NCBI RefSeq assembly: GCF_029227915.1
Contig: NC_079888.1
Span: 14,863,001 to 14,927,000, forward strand
Direction of reading: 5' to 3'
From: Hydractinia symbiolongicarpus
Taxonomy: Eukaryota > Cnidaria > Hydrozoa > Anthoathecata > Hydractiniidae
Length of the DNA stretch: 64,000 nt
Part shown: one piece after another, positions 24,891 to 33,901 of the stretch
Layout of the letters: every line of letters starts with the position of its first letter
Numbering within the stretch: position 1 is the stretch's first letter
Position numbers and translations under genes: made by a program
The notes under the pieces: model-generated
Databases searched by the model: none
What the model saw: the letters and a program-made list of their open reading frames with translations, nothing else
What the model was told of the DNA's origin: nothing

Positions 24891-25130
24891 ACGCGCACGC
24901 AGTGACGTCACAACAAATCCAGTACCATCCAATACCATGTAGTGCTCAGCCATGGAATTCAAGGGGTTATTCTGTATAATACAGTACATAGTAAGGGTAT
25001 ATCCCTAGTAAGTGATGACGTTATATAATGCAGCAAATGAGTCTAAAATTCTAGCGCAGGGGGAATTAAATCAATGCATGTGCAGTAGCTGCTCAGCAAT
25101 CTTCGGGCTTTGTTACATATATACATATAA

Positions 25131-25350
25131 ATGAGTCAGTTCAAGAGGCAATACACGTGCAACGAGGCTGTTGAGAGTATGCCCTGGGTGCTCATGGATG
25201 CCCCTAATGGGTTCAAGACGCAAGACATGTGCGGCAAGGCCGTTGAAAAATATCCCTACCTATTTAAGTGTCCCAAAAAGGTTCAGGACGCGAGAAATGT
25301 ACCTCAACATATGTCCAATATGTAGCTTCGGACCCTATCGGAATGATATA
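25131..25350 (+). pseudogene. DUF4116-like repeat fragment
   Basis: Frame from ATG 25131 with repeats of the pattern FKTQDMCGKAVEKYPYL; the pattern continues in another frame as RTREMYLN. The K-T-Q-(E/D)-M-C-x-K-A-V signature belongs to the DUF4116-type helical repeats of large DNA viruses and their relatives. About two repeats remain, with one frameshift. Confidence 0.4.
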
Positions 25351-25403
25351 TACTGGTGCTAAACGTTATCTTACAACCTTGTTGCAAGATACTAGTATAA
25401 CAA

Positions 25404-25602
25404 ATGTGCATCAGCTGTCATTCAAAATTTGATATCTTCGGAACTGCAGCATTGATGACCTTTATGGCCGGTATCGGCATCTCCATACCCCTCATGGCCC
25501 TGACATTAGTACAACAATCGGAGAGGGAGAAGGAGAATGAGCGGAAGATTTAAGCCCTAGATGATCGTCTTGAAGATTATGGAGTAAGTGGAACACTGTA
25601 AA
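25404..25602 (+). pseudogene. Small single-TM protein remnant
   Basis: ATG 25404 begins a 49-codon frame with one membrane span (LMTFMAGIGISIPLMALTL) and a charged coiled-coil start (EREKENERK). After TAA at 25551 the frame goes on as DDRLEDYG. It lies between divergent small Polinton genes and resembles their TM plus coiled-coil design. No family recognised. Confidence 0.35.
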
Positions 25603-26083
25603 AATTGCTGATCAAACTGTACTCGTAGTCACTAATCACACCGTTTTCCATTGGCTTTGAGATGAGATCAATGATGGAGTTCAGTTTAGATTCGGCCAAT
25701 AGCCTGATCCCCTCATGCTTTTTACTCTTAACCCCAAGACTTTTCAAAGCATTCCGGAGACCGGTTTGGCCTATTCCAGCTGCAATCGTGAGTCCCCTCA
25801 TGGTAACGGCTAGGGGAACCGCCATACCCGATGCTATAGCCCCAATACCAAGTCCCGACGTAATCACGCCTATACCAAGCAGACCGTGGTCGCAGAAGCG
25901 TACCCACGCATTATGCATTTTAAACTTCTTGGCAAACCTGTTCCGCTTTTTGATTTCATTTCGTAGATATTGCTCTATTTCCTCTATCTTTTTAAGCCTA
26001 AAGACTTGTCATTCATCCTGCATATCGGCGCTTTGCGCAGGTGCACTCGGAAAACTGGGATACAGTTTGCTGATATCGCTCAT
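25577..26083 (-). pseudogene. Coiled-coil membrane protein of the Polinton, one stop
   Basis: From ATG 26083 one frame of 169 codons with a single TGA near 26012. A charged helix (KKIEEIEQYLRNEIKK) leads to two glycine-rich hydrophobic spans (LLGIGVITSGLGIGAIASG and a second one). The end is a helical domain with KHEGIRLLAESKLNSI and ISDYEYSLI. This order of coiled coil, glycine-rich membrane pair and C-terminal helices is recurrent in cnidarian Polintons as far as I recall; function unknown. Outermost gene on the right side of the element. Confidence 0.5.
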
Positions 26084-26179
26084 TTTTATTCTATGAGAAT
26101 GCACATGCATTCTATGAGAATGCACATGGTTAGGCCGGTGAATGAAACATTCTTTTGATGGTGATATTCGTCTGTTAAC

Positions 26180-26470
26180 ATTTTTCCAACGTTTAACAAA
26201 AGTTTTTGGTTTTGGCGGATGTTGTCAATGAATGTGGCTGGTGTCTTGCATGAGGCAGGGGATGCTTACTCAAGGACCCGCACCAGATCCCAAGCTAGAG
26301 TGAATTTCACCAATCCTCATGTTTCCACACTCATAGGTGTTTGTTTCAGTACAGCCGCAATGCATTAGCTTTTCCATCATCCCTGTAAAGGGGAGAATAC
26401 AGAGGTTTTCCAATTGCTTCTTATTCTTTGGAGAAAAACCTCCTTTTTTTCATTAACATCTCTGTCTTAA
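26180..26470. repeat. Dispersed repeat, copy 1 (second copy 38568-38855)
   Basis: About 290 bases that match 38568-38855 in the same orientation with roughly 85 percent identity by eye; shared landmarks include GTCAATGAATGTGGCT and CCTCATGTTTCCACA. Read on the minus strand both copies contain a partly open frame (DLVRVLE, then ATFIDN), so the repeat may be an old coding piece of a transposon. Confidence 0.8.
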
Positions 26471-26597
26471 AACCCCAGGTATATCTGCATTGCGATGTAG
26501 TTGCTCCTATTCTCTGAAGATAATAACAGTAATGTTAATGTATCAGCACGCTCAAAGAGGAAAACCAATTCCTAAAAAAGAATGTGGATGTGAAGAC

Positions 26598-26995
26598 TTT
26601 TTAAAGAACGTAAATCCAAAGGAGAATTGAAGAACTTCTGTCTTGGGTTTCACCATTAGCATTTAAGAGTTTTGGAACTCGAGACGCAGCAACACTCAGT
26701 GAATGACTTTGTATTACATAAAGGTATGTAGCTACTGGTGATGCACAAGGAACAATTGCTAGTTGTTATCCAGTAAGTCCGTCAGTTGTAAGTCGAATAA
26801 TCCGAGAGACGTGTTTTGTAATTTGGAACATTCATCAAGACAAAGGTTCTGTTGCTGTTCCCTCAACAGTTAAGGAATGGATAAGGATTTCTCATAAAGT
26901 TGGATAAAAATGGAATTTTCCCATTGCCTTGGTGCTATAGATGGTAAGCATGTGGTTATGCATGAATATCAAAAAACATGAGTCCGTGAATCATA
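26598..26995 (+). pseudogene. PIF/Harbinger transposase fragment
   Basis: One frame with stops reads VATGDAQGTIASCY, SPSVVSRIIRETC, then NFPHCLGAIDGKHV, the block with the first catalytic Asp of DDE_Tnp_4 transposases. The remainder of the transposase (second Asp and Glu) is missing. Stops at several points make it dead. It is joined within about 200 bases to a Mutator-like fragment. Confidence 0.8.
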
Positions 26996-27189
26996 ATACA
27001 AAAAGAATGGGAACTGGATTGAGATCACTTTTAAAAGAGTTTAAGTGTGAGATTATTACATGGTCTATGTATCATGTATGATTTCACTGTGACCCGTGTC
27101 TAATCAAGTTTTCACAGAGTGGAAAGATTTTATTTATTATTTTGGGCAGAAAACTTTCTGATGGAAAAAGTTTTGGAGGCAGAGGAGGA

Positions 27190-27821
27190 GGTGTGACGTT
27201 ATTCAGAATTTTTACGGTAAATCAATCCGCGATAATAAGGGAGATGCAAAAGCGATGTCAGAGGCTGTTTGGGCAATTCTAGAGCATTATTTAAGTTGCT
27301 CTGATGATCCACGACAATTAAAGATGCCCAGTCGGGTCCACATCTTGCAGCTATAACCGTGATTTGTGCTTAGGCATTAATGCTCATAAACCGTTGAAAA
27401 ATCCACTGAGACCTGCTGTTCGCGAAGCTTTGATTCCACTGTTTACGCGTTTAACCAATCAGGAGTTTTTAGAAGGTGTAAAACAATGCTATACACAGAA
27501 TCCAAACGAATCCCTCCACCACTTAATTTGGGCAATTGTGCCTAAGGAGCAAAACAACTGTACTGAAGAAATATCGCTTGGAATCAGTCTTTGTGTATGC
27601 GTCCTTCAATAATGGTATAAATTACACCCTAACAAGTTTATTCAAAAAATGTTCCCTGCACTACACTGAAACCATGTCAAATAAGTGGAAAGCAATTGAT
27701 AATGAGCGCATGAAGAATGTTGAGTATAAGAACCAAGAAACTGCAAAACTACGTCGGAAGGAAAAGAAACGGCCGCGTTGTAAGAAGCAGGATGTAAGAA
27801 GCATACTCAATACAAGTTAGG
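27190..27821 (+). pseudogene. Mutator-like (MULE) transposase C-terminal fragment
   Basis: Two frames in series. The first has AMSEAVWAILEHYLS. After a shift come SYNRDLCLG, LRPAVREALIPLF, then CYTQNPNESLHHLIW and the tail IDNERMKNVEYKN with a lysine-rich end. The QNPNES...IW block is a hallmark of a MULE-type transposase family widespread in cnidarians and insects. Catalytic residues upstream are absent. Frameshifts near 27335 and 27610. Confidence 0.6.
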
Positions 27822-27935
27822 GGCTTTCAGTCAAACTGTTCAACAAGAGAGTGTGGCTCGAAACGAAAAAAGAAATAATTGCGTTTATGTATTTTATTTT
27901 TTTCATATTTTTCCTCGTTTGACAATGGAAAAAGT

Positions 27936-29190
27936 AAGAATTGTGTTCCTTTATATGAGCATATTCTTCAGAGGAGCAAAACCTCTAGAATTTAAATTTT
28001 AAGACTTAACTGGTCGAGTTTATCATTGTGCGTGCACTTTGTAATTTTCATTCTCATTTTTATATATTTTTTTTATATTTCATGCTGTTATTAGTGAAAG
28101 TTCTAAAGATCCGCAGAATTCTGTCATTGAAACTTCGTATGCGTTCTAAAAGAAAAATAGAAATTCTTTTATATAAAACAATTATACTTCAATTTCATAG
28201 TTTAGCTTTATTTTACTAACCTCTCTAAATTCGCCTACTATATCTCCTGTACAGAAGGATCGAAGATAGGATAGCATCGAGAGTGGAAGTAATCGAATTA
28301 TTTTTTTTACCAAGAGGTTTCTAGCCCAATAGCAATAAAAAGAAAATCGAATTTTTCTTGATGTTTTCGATGTTTTCTTTCTAATATTTACGGCATCTTT
28401 TAGTGTAGAAATGAGCAGGCTGCCATCGTATCTAGATAAAATAAAAATTGAATTATTTGAAAGAATGTAAACAAGGTGAAAGCTTGTTTATTGAACAAAT
28501 CAAAACTGCTTACCCTACATCTCTCATGTTTTTTCTAACTTGTTCTTCCAACGACAAAAGATTGTCTGGGTTTCCTTTGCTGTTTTTTCTGCAGTGTTTT
28601 ATTTGCTTTTGACATTTTTATATTCTTATTGTCACAAATATTTTCACAAAACAAAAATGAAAGTTGAATAGAAACGTTTTCTCGATTATTCTGTTTTTGA
28701 ACATTTATATTCATATTATGCCCTCAAACCCCCTGACGTGACAAAAATATTATCATATTAGAAACAAATGCTTTGAGAATTATTAATTTTGTTTTATTAT
28801 GACAGGAGGCATTCGTATGCACAAAAAATGTTGAATAAGAGTTCTGCAAGTTCACTTTAAATCACTAATGAATAATTAAATATTCTCCTTATTTAATTCT
28901 TTTTTATATTAATATATTTTTGACATTACATTTTTCTATTTATGTTTGATCTGTGACCAGTCCGTTTATGTTGTTAGCTCTGTCTTGTGTCGTATTGTTT
29001 GTGATAGAAGGATTGCTTTTTCTCTTTACGATTTTCTTAAAGAATAGTTTTGATCCAAGTTGGACAGTACTCATGCTTTTAAGAAGCAAGAAAGTGTATT
29101 CAGCACCTTCTTCTGGGAGCCTAATCCAAGTTTTGACAACCACCGTCCCTGGAGACAAGATACTTCAGTGCAGCTTGCGTTACTGTAAAC
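27936..29190 (+). mobile_element. Retroelement 3' tail, copy A
   Basis: 27936-28065 is nearly identical to 31565-31690, and 28891-29187 to 32119-32417. Between these blocks this copy has about 400 more bases than copy B. No coding part remains; its left edge is cut by the Mutator-like fragment. A weaker relative of the first block lies at 46668-46790 after the protease-bearing element, which ties all three to one family. Confidence 0.75.
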
Positions 29191-29414
29191 CTTTTTCATT
29201 TTCAATTTCTTGCAAACAATCACAGGTCGAAATAAAAAAGTTATCCCTGAATAATTTTTTTGTAAAATTTTTAGTTGCCTACTCTTCTTAAAAGGGATCT
29301 GTTTGAAAAATTCATTAGATGACGTCATGAAACTTTCGTTTTCGGCTTCACGAGTGTTTGATCTCTATTCGCGTGTCTCATTTTAATTGTCAGCGAATTT
29401 GGATGCAAAAGTGA

Positions 29415-29985
29415 TTGAAAGAGAAAGGAAAAAAAAAAGGTTTTATTTTTATGATCTCACCCTCTGTCAGAAAGAATGGAAATTCTAGAATCCATCATGC
29501 TTCCCTTCTCTTTGGATTTAAGGCTCAACCCGGACATGCCCTATCTGGTTTAAACAGACGTGCCTTACAGTCCATCTCGTTGGTAAAAGAGAAAAATTCC
29601 TCTATTCAACAACTGTAAAACGTGTCAGACTTAATGCAGAGGCAACATTTACAAACTTCGCTAGGCAATGTTAAATTAAAGTTAACAACATTACGCCGGG
29701 GAGAACGGAACAGTAAAAAGCGATAGAAGATCCGCAATGCAAACCGTGCATTTGGTAAGAATCCTTAACAGGCTGGTAATGATCTGCTGGATCCCAAATG
29801 CTCTATTAGGCTTAATGTTCCTAAAGAATCCCTAGATCCCCACAAAGCTTCAGTGTTAATTGATCCCTTATACGAGATACCGCTTTCGACCCTTCCTGGT
29901 TTGCCTAACAGTCGGGGCGGTGAGTTGGGAAATTTAGGAGAACTTCTGATATTCACACAGCACAATCGTATATATAAAAGCATTT
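29415..29985 (+). pseudogene. N-terminal/pre-RT region of a non-LTR retroelement
   Basis: Decayed frames read FGKNP-QAGNDLLDPKC, LNVPKESLDPHKAS and PLSTLPGLPN. I recall this pattern (NPY.AGK.LLDP...HK) from the region just before reverse transcriptase in cnidarian and fish retroelements. Several stops and at least one frameshift. The RT and endonuclease that should follow are absent in this copy, which passes to the protease fragment at 30.6 kb, so an internal deletion is likely. Confidence 0.4.
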
Positions 29986-30307
29986 AAAAAACATTGACTG
30001 GCCTTCTTGAATTGTCTTGCTTGTCCTATTTTTAGAAATGACGTCACAGCATAAAAAAGCTAACAGCCACAACTATAAAACCCCACAGAAAACATATTGC
30101 CGTGAGCATTTTTTGTCGAAATGTAAAACAAAATGGGACTCAATAACGCTGAAGTTACTTTCGGCTCCGTAATTATGATATTAATGCGCATAAATCTTGT
30201 CACCAAACCTCTGTATGAGAAAATATCAAATATTTGACAGGAAATACACTAACTAATTTATTATCTAACATATACTTAAAAACCAAGAATATTAATGTTA
30301 ATCTGAA

Positions 30308-30478
30308 AATAAAGTTTCTTCATCTTCTGTGTCATCCTCACTTTCGTCATCAGAACTATCGACTTCAACATCATCTTCGAGAATTATCTCGTCGTTGTCT
30401 GATCCTTGATCAACACAGTTACATGAGCATAAATCTATGCAAGGCAAACACAAGTTTCTTTGGCGCAAGATGATGACT
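30308..30478 (-). pseudogene. Acidic C-terminal tail of an unidentified transposon protein
   Basis: Minus-strand frame with CLPCIDLCSCNCVDQG, followed by a strongly acidic tail (EDDVEVDSSDDESEDD) and a TAA at 30308. The Cys cluster before an acidic end is common in transposon-encoded proteins, but I cannot name the family. Confidence 0.35.
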
Positions 30479-30583
30479 TACGGCAAGAGCAAGAAACCAT
30501 TTCCAATAGAGTATCTGGTGCAGGTCGTCTTAATAGCCAAATGATCTCTAGTTTCTCACCGTTGACATTCCATCCATGTCCAT

Positions 30584-30999
30584 TTGAGCGAAGAATTGTC
30601 AAGTGTCAACTCGTACTTCTGTCACTACTGCAATAGTCACCAAACTGCAACAGTTGAAAAAGAGGTCGCAGAGTGCAGTTCAATTTTGGTTCTGCAATTA
30701 AAGCGCTTTGCCTATAACAAAAGTTTTGTGTCCAAGGTTTGTTTTCCTGCCGCATCTTACCTGGGCACCGTTTCTATACCTATCACCGTAGACAGTGAAG
30801 TCTCTTGTCGCAAGCACTTCAACTTAAGGGTTGTAATTAATCACGCTGGAAATTTGAAAAATGGCCATACACTACTGTTGCTTATAACCAAGTGCATGGT
30901 AAGTGGTTTCGATGCAACGACAGAGCAGTGGTCCCTTGCAAACAAAGCTTGCTTAATGGTGTACAACCTTACATCCTTTTCCTTGAAGAGCTTAGGTAA
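30584..30999 (+). pseudogene. Ubiquitin-specific protease (C19) C-terminal part, copy B
   Basis: Contains the zinc-binding CxxC of USPs (YFCHYCNSHQTA), LVLQLKRFAYNKSF and the histidine-box region NHAGNLKNGH. A one-base deletion directly after GH puts the rest in another frame, which ends FLEELR and TAA at 30999. The Cys box is missing upstream. It is colinear and about 55-60 percent identical by eye to 45827-46231. USPs cleave ubiquitin from proteins; this copy is inactive. Confidence 0.8.
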
Positions 31000-31035
31000 A
31001 TTGCAGTCAGCACCACAACTTCCGGCTTATGTGAG

Positions 31036-31341
31036 CAAGGGGGTTTGACTATTCTTATTTTTTTTATTTATTTTTATTTTTTTTATTTTTTTGTAGTCTT
31101 GTCTTTGGAGAGTGACGACTCCACCTATTACCCCAGTCAAAATAAAAGCGAAAAACAAAAGAATTACGCCAGCGAGGAGGGTTTGACTGTACCAGGTCCT
31201 ATCTTTGAAGAGTGACGACTCCACTTATTACCCCAGTCAAAAAGGAAAAAACAAAAAAAAAAAACATTATGTCAGCAAGGGGGTTTGACTGCACTGATCT
31301 CTTCTTTGGAGAGTGACGACTTCACTTCTTACCCCAGACAC
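31036..31341 (+). repeat. 101-bp tandem repeats in the retroelement 3' region, copy B
   Basis: Three units with the core CTTTGGAGAGTGACGACTCC at 31103, 31203 and 31304 (the second has GAAGAG). Each is followed by TATTACCCCAGTCAAAA, an A-rich spacer and AGCAAGGGGGTTTGACT. The same unit appears twice at 46286 and 46387 after the other protease copy. Confidence 0.9.
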
Positions 31342-31387
31342 ACAAGATTGTACAGAGTAGAACAGATGAAAAGTTATGGATAAAAGA

Positions 31388-31449
31388 AATGTCTAGTTCC
31401 TGCTGAAGACTGTTCGCAGACCTCTTTTGAGGTGACTCAGCTAGACATT
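31388..31449 (+). ncRNA. Conserved stem-loop in the retroelement 3' region, copy B
   Basis: AATGTCTAG pairs with CTAGACATT 62 bases on, enclosing TGCTGAAGACTGTTCGCAGAC. At 46482-46542 the same structure exists as GATGTCTAG and CTAGACATC, a compensated change at the base of the stem. This points to selection on RNA structure. Confidence 0.6.
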
Positions 31450-32420
31450 TTGGGCACCTTGGTTCAGGAATATGAGTCGAAACCCTTGTACCCTTTACAG
31501 AAGTCCTGTCCTACTCTCTCTGTCTGTTTGTTTGTTCAATTTTTGTGCCAATTATCTTCTTGGAAAAAGGAAGAATTGTGTTCCTTTAAATAAGCATATT
31601 CTTTAGAGGAGCAAAACCTCTAGAATTTAAATTTTAAGACTTAACTGGTCGAGTTTATCATTGTGCGTGCACTTTGTAATTTTCATTCTTCATTTACGGT
31701 ATATTTTAAAAACGATTAAAGTTGAGAAAAATGATACACGCGATTTAAATTCAGACTATGGTGAATATGTGGACATATTTTTTTTCTGTAAACTTGTAAA
31801 CTTTTGAGACAAATCCCTTCACAGTTGGCCACACCCACTTTTTAAGACTTTCGACTATACTTTTTTAATAATAATATTGTAGAACAAACTTTTATATTAA
31901 CAAGTACATGTATGCTTTTATAATGTTTTTTTAAAGGAAAGTTGAAAAAAATGCTTTATACAGAAGAGGTGTAATTTACAATACCGCTACCTTAACAACC
32001 CTGCCGTCCTTAGTCAAAATATCGACAGGGTGGTCCTGTCGTGACAACCTCCTGTGTAAGGCTGAATGTTGGGGCCCTGTAACACATGTGGAAAGCCAGA
32101 GTCACACAGGAAGGTTTTATTTAATTCTTTTTTATATTAATATATTTTTGACACACATTTTTTCTATATCTGTTCAAACTGTAACCAGTCCGTTTATGCT
32201 GTTAGCTCTGTCTTTTGTCGTATTGTTTGTGATAGAAGGATTGTTTTTCTCTTCACGATTTTCTTAAAAAATAGCTTTAGTTCCAAGTTGGACAGTACTC
32301 ATGCTTGTAAGAAGCAAGAAAGTGTATTCAGCACCTTCTTCTGGGAGCCGAATCCTAGTTTTTACAACCACCGTCCCTGTAGACAAGATACTTCAGTGCA
32401 GCTTGCTGTATTGTAAAGTT
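31450..32420 (+). mobile_element. Retroelement 3' tail, copy B
   Basis: Continuation after the stem-loop. 31565-31690 and 32119-32417 match copy A at 27.9-29.2 kb. No coding capacity. The second block includes a partial open frame (SKKVYSAPSSGS) on plus in both copies, but it is short and probably not coding. Confidence 0.7.
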
Positions 32421-32820
32421 TTCTTAACTCATGAAACTTCTTTGCAATCTCCGTTGTCCCCTTGTTTCAACCCTAAACCTTGCATTAACATGGCCGTAAG
32501 CAAGCTTTGAAGCCAAAGAAAGTTTGTTAAAGGGAAAGTTCGGTCAAAAAAAAGTTTTTTATTTTATAAAACTTTACTTCATTAAACTTGGAGTTTCGAA
32601 AATGTCCCCAATGTTTACACAAAGTTTTTTAAAAAGCGCGTCTGAAAAAAAGCTGGGTTCTAACTCTAGTGTGACGTTTCATAGTTCAAGACATTGCATC
32701 GTATGAAAGAGTCACAACACAGGCTACACGATTTGCTAGAACAATCTACTTTTGTCTAGCTATATTTTCAAATCTGTAACAACTTACTTCTTTGAAAATA
32801 CAGTGTTAGTTTTGTAAGCA

Positions 32821-33884
32821 ATGGATTAAATTCGAAGCGATTCAAGTTCTTATGAAGATGAAAATGATGACATACCTGATTTATCCACTCTCAGACCCTT
32901 TAATTTTGAACCAGAACTTTCTTTGGAAGAACTGAATAAATTAGAAACGTGTAGTTCCGAGTGATGACAAAGAGAATGAAGTTTCAAGGATCGGCAATAA
33001 TAACTGATGCTAATGCGTTGGTCACTGTAGAGCAATTAAGTCGTACAGTGAATGGGATACAAATGAAATTCCTGACAATCATTTTAAAGGTAAAATAAAC
33101 AAAAAAATTAGCCAAGCATAATTTTCTTTTTCGTGTTTAAAACCATAACAAAACTCTGCATATTCCCTTTAAATATTGCTCTTTGCGTTGATAAAAAATA
33201 TGCCTACGAACAGGTCAACTGACGCAAAACTTCTTTCAAAATATTTTGCGTAACATGAGTGTTTTCTTAAAAACATTAAACTCTCCTTTGCATATATTTT
33301 ATTTATCATTCGCTACTGCCACAACAATCTCCCAAAAAAATATTCAGCTTTACAAATCGAATGAGAACGTGCGCTCAAAAATCAAAACTTGAGACGGGGA
33401 TCATTTTTTAAGATTTTCTTTTTAGGAAAACAATGTATAACTGAAGCCGAAACTTTCGGGATGGTTTGTCAGTGTAAACCAGTACTAACCACTGCACTGT
33501 CTGCCCTAAGTAATTTTAGGGGCGTACAACGCACACGGATAATTGTTACGTTTTTTCATTACATCTTATTTTAGGGGTTCAGGGCAAGAAAGGACTTGGG
33601 AACAAACTTGTGTTATATCACAATTTCTTTTTAGTTCACTACGTTTTGCCGGTTATAAACAGTACACGTGGTGGATACATAGCAGATTGAGAGAAGGTGT
33701 GCAAAAAGTTATACCGTCGTGTGCTTTATGGGCAATTCGTATTAAATATCCATCTGAAAATAGTATTTATATTCCATTTGCGGAGAGCATATCCGACGAC
33801 AAACGGCTGTATGAAAACACGATTCTGATTCTGCGTAAAAGAACCAACTTCAACCTTAGAGCTAAAGAAGGGATTGAATACTAA
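32821..33884 (+). pseudogene. P2X7-intracellular-domain-like protein, intron-bearing
   Basis: Exon 1 (32821-33089) gives an acidic N-terminus (SSSYEDENDDIPDLS), then after a shift RIGNNN-C-CVGHCRAIKSY. Donor GTAAAA at 33090. Exon 2 from 33426 has QCITEAETFGMVCQCK and ALSALSNFRG. The last exon holds YKQYTWWIHSRLREGV and VIPSCALWAIR and ends at 33884. The WWIH...VIPSCALWAIR block is the Cys-rich C-terminal domain of P2X7 receptors, which in cnidarians occurs as many stand-alone genes near transposons. Stops right after the first ATG and around the Cys region indicate decay. It lies tail-to-tail with the Kolobok transposase, 17 bases away. Confidence 0.65.
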
Positions 33885-33901
33885 TATTAAAAAAAATATT
33901 A

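Larger units (their letters stand above)
13889..26083. mobile_element. Decayed Polinton/Maverick-type element
   Basis: About 12 kb carry the hallmark Polinton set: protein-primed family-B DNA polymerase, FtsK/HerA-type packaging ATPase, integrase N-terminal part, and small conserved membrane or coiled-coil proteins. The left half is mostly plus strand and the right half mostly minus strand. This region is noticeably less AT-rich than its flanks, consistent with foreign origin. Nearly every gene is broken by stops or frameshifts, so it is inactive. I could not find terminal inverted repeats, and the borders given are those of the outermost recognisable genes. Polintons relate to adintoviruses and virophages; this is an old genomic copy. 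Confidence 0.85.

Noticed and set aside
28953-29291. Plus-strand 112-codon frame in the retroelement tail
   Set aside because: The matching segment of copy B at 32.1-32.4 kb does not keep the frame open, so coding is unlikely.
33635-33884. A P2X ion channel
   Set aside because: Only the intracellular Cys-rich domain is similar; there are no transmembrane segments and no extracellular domain.
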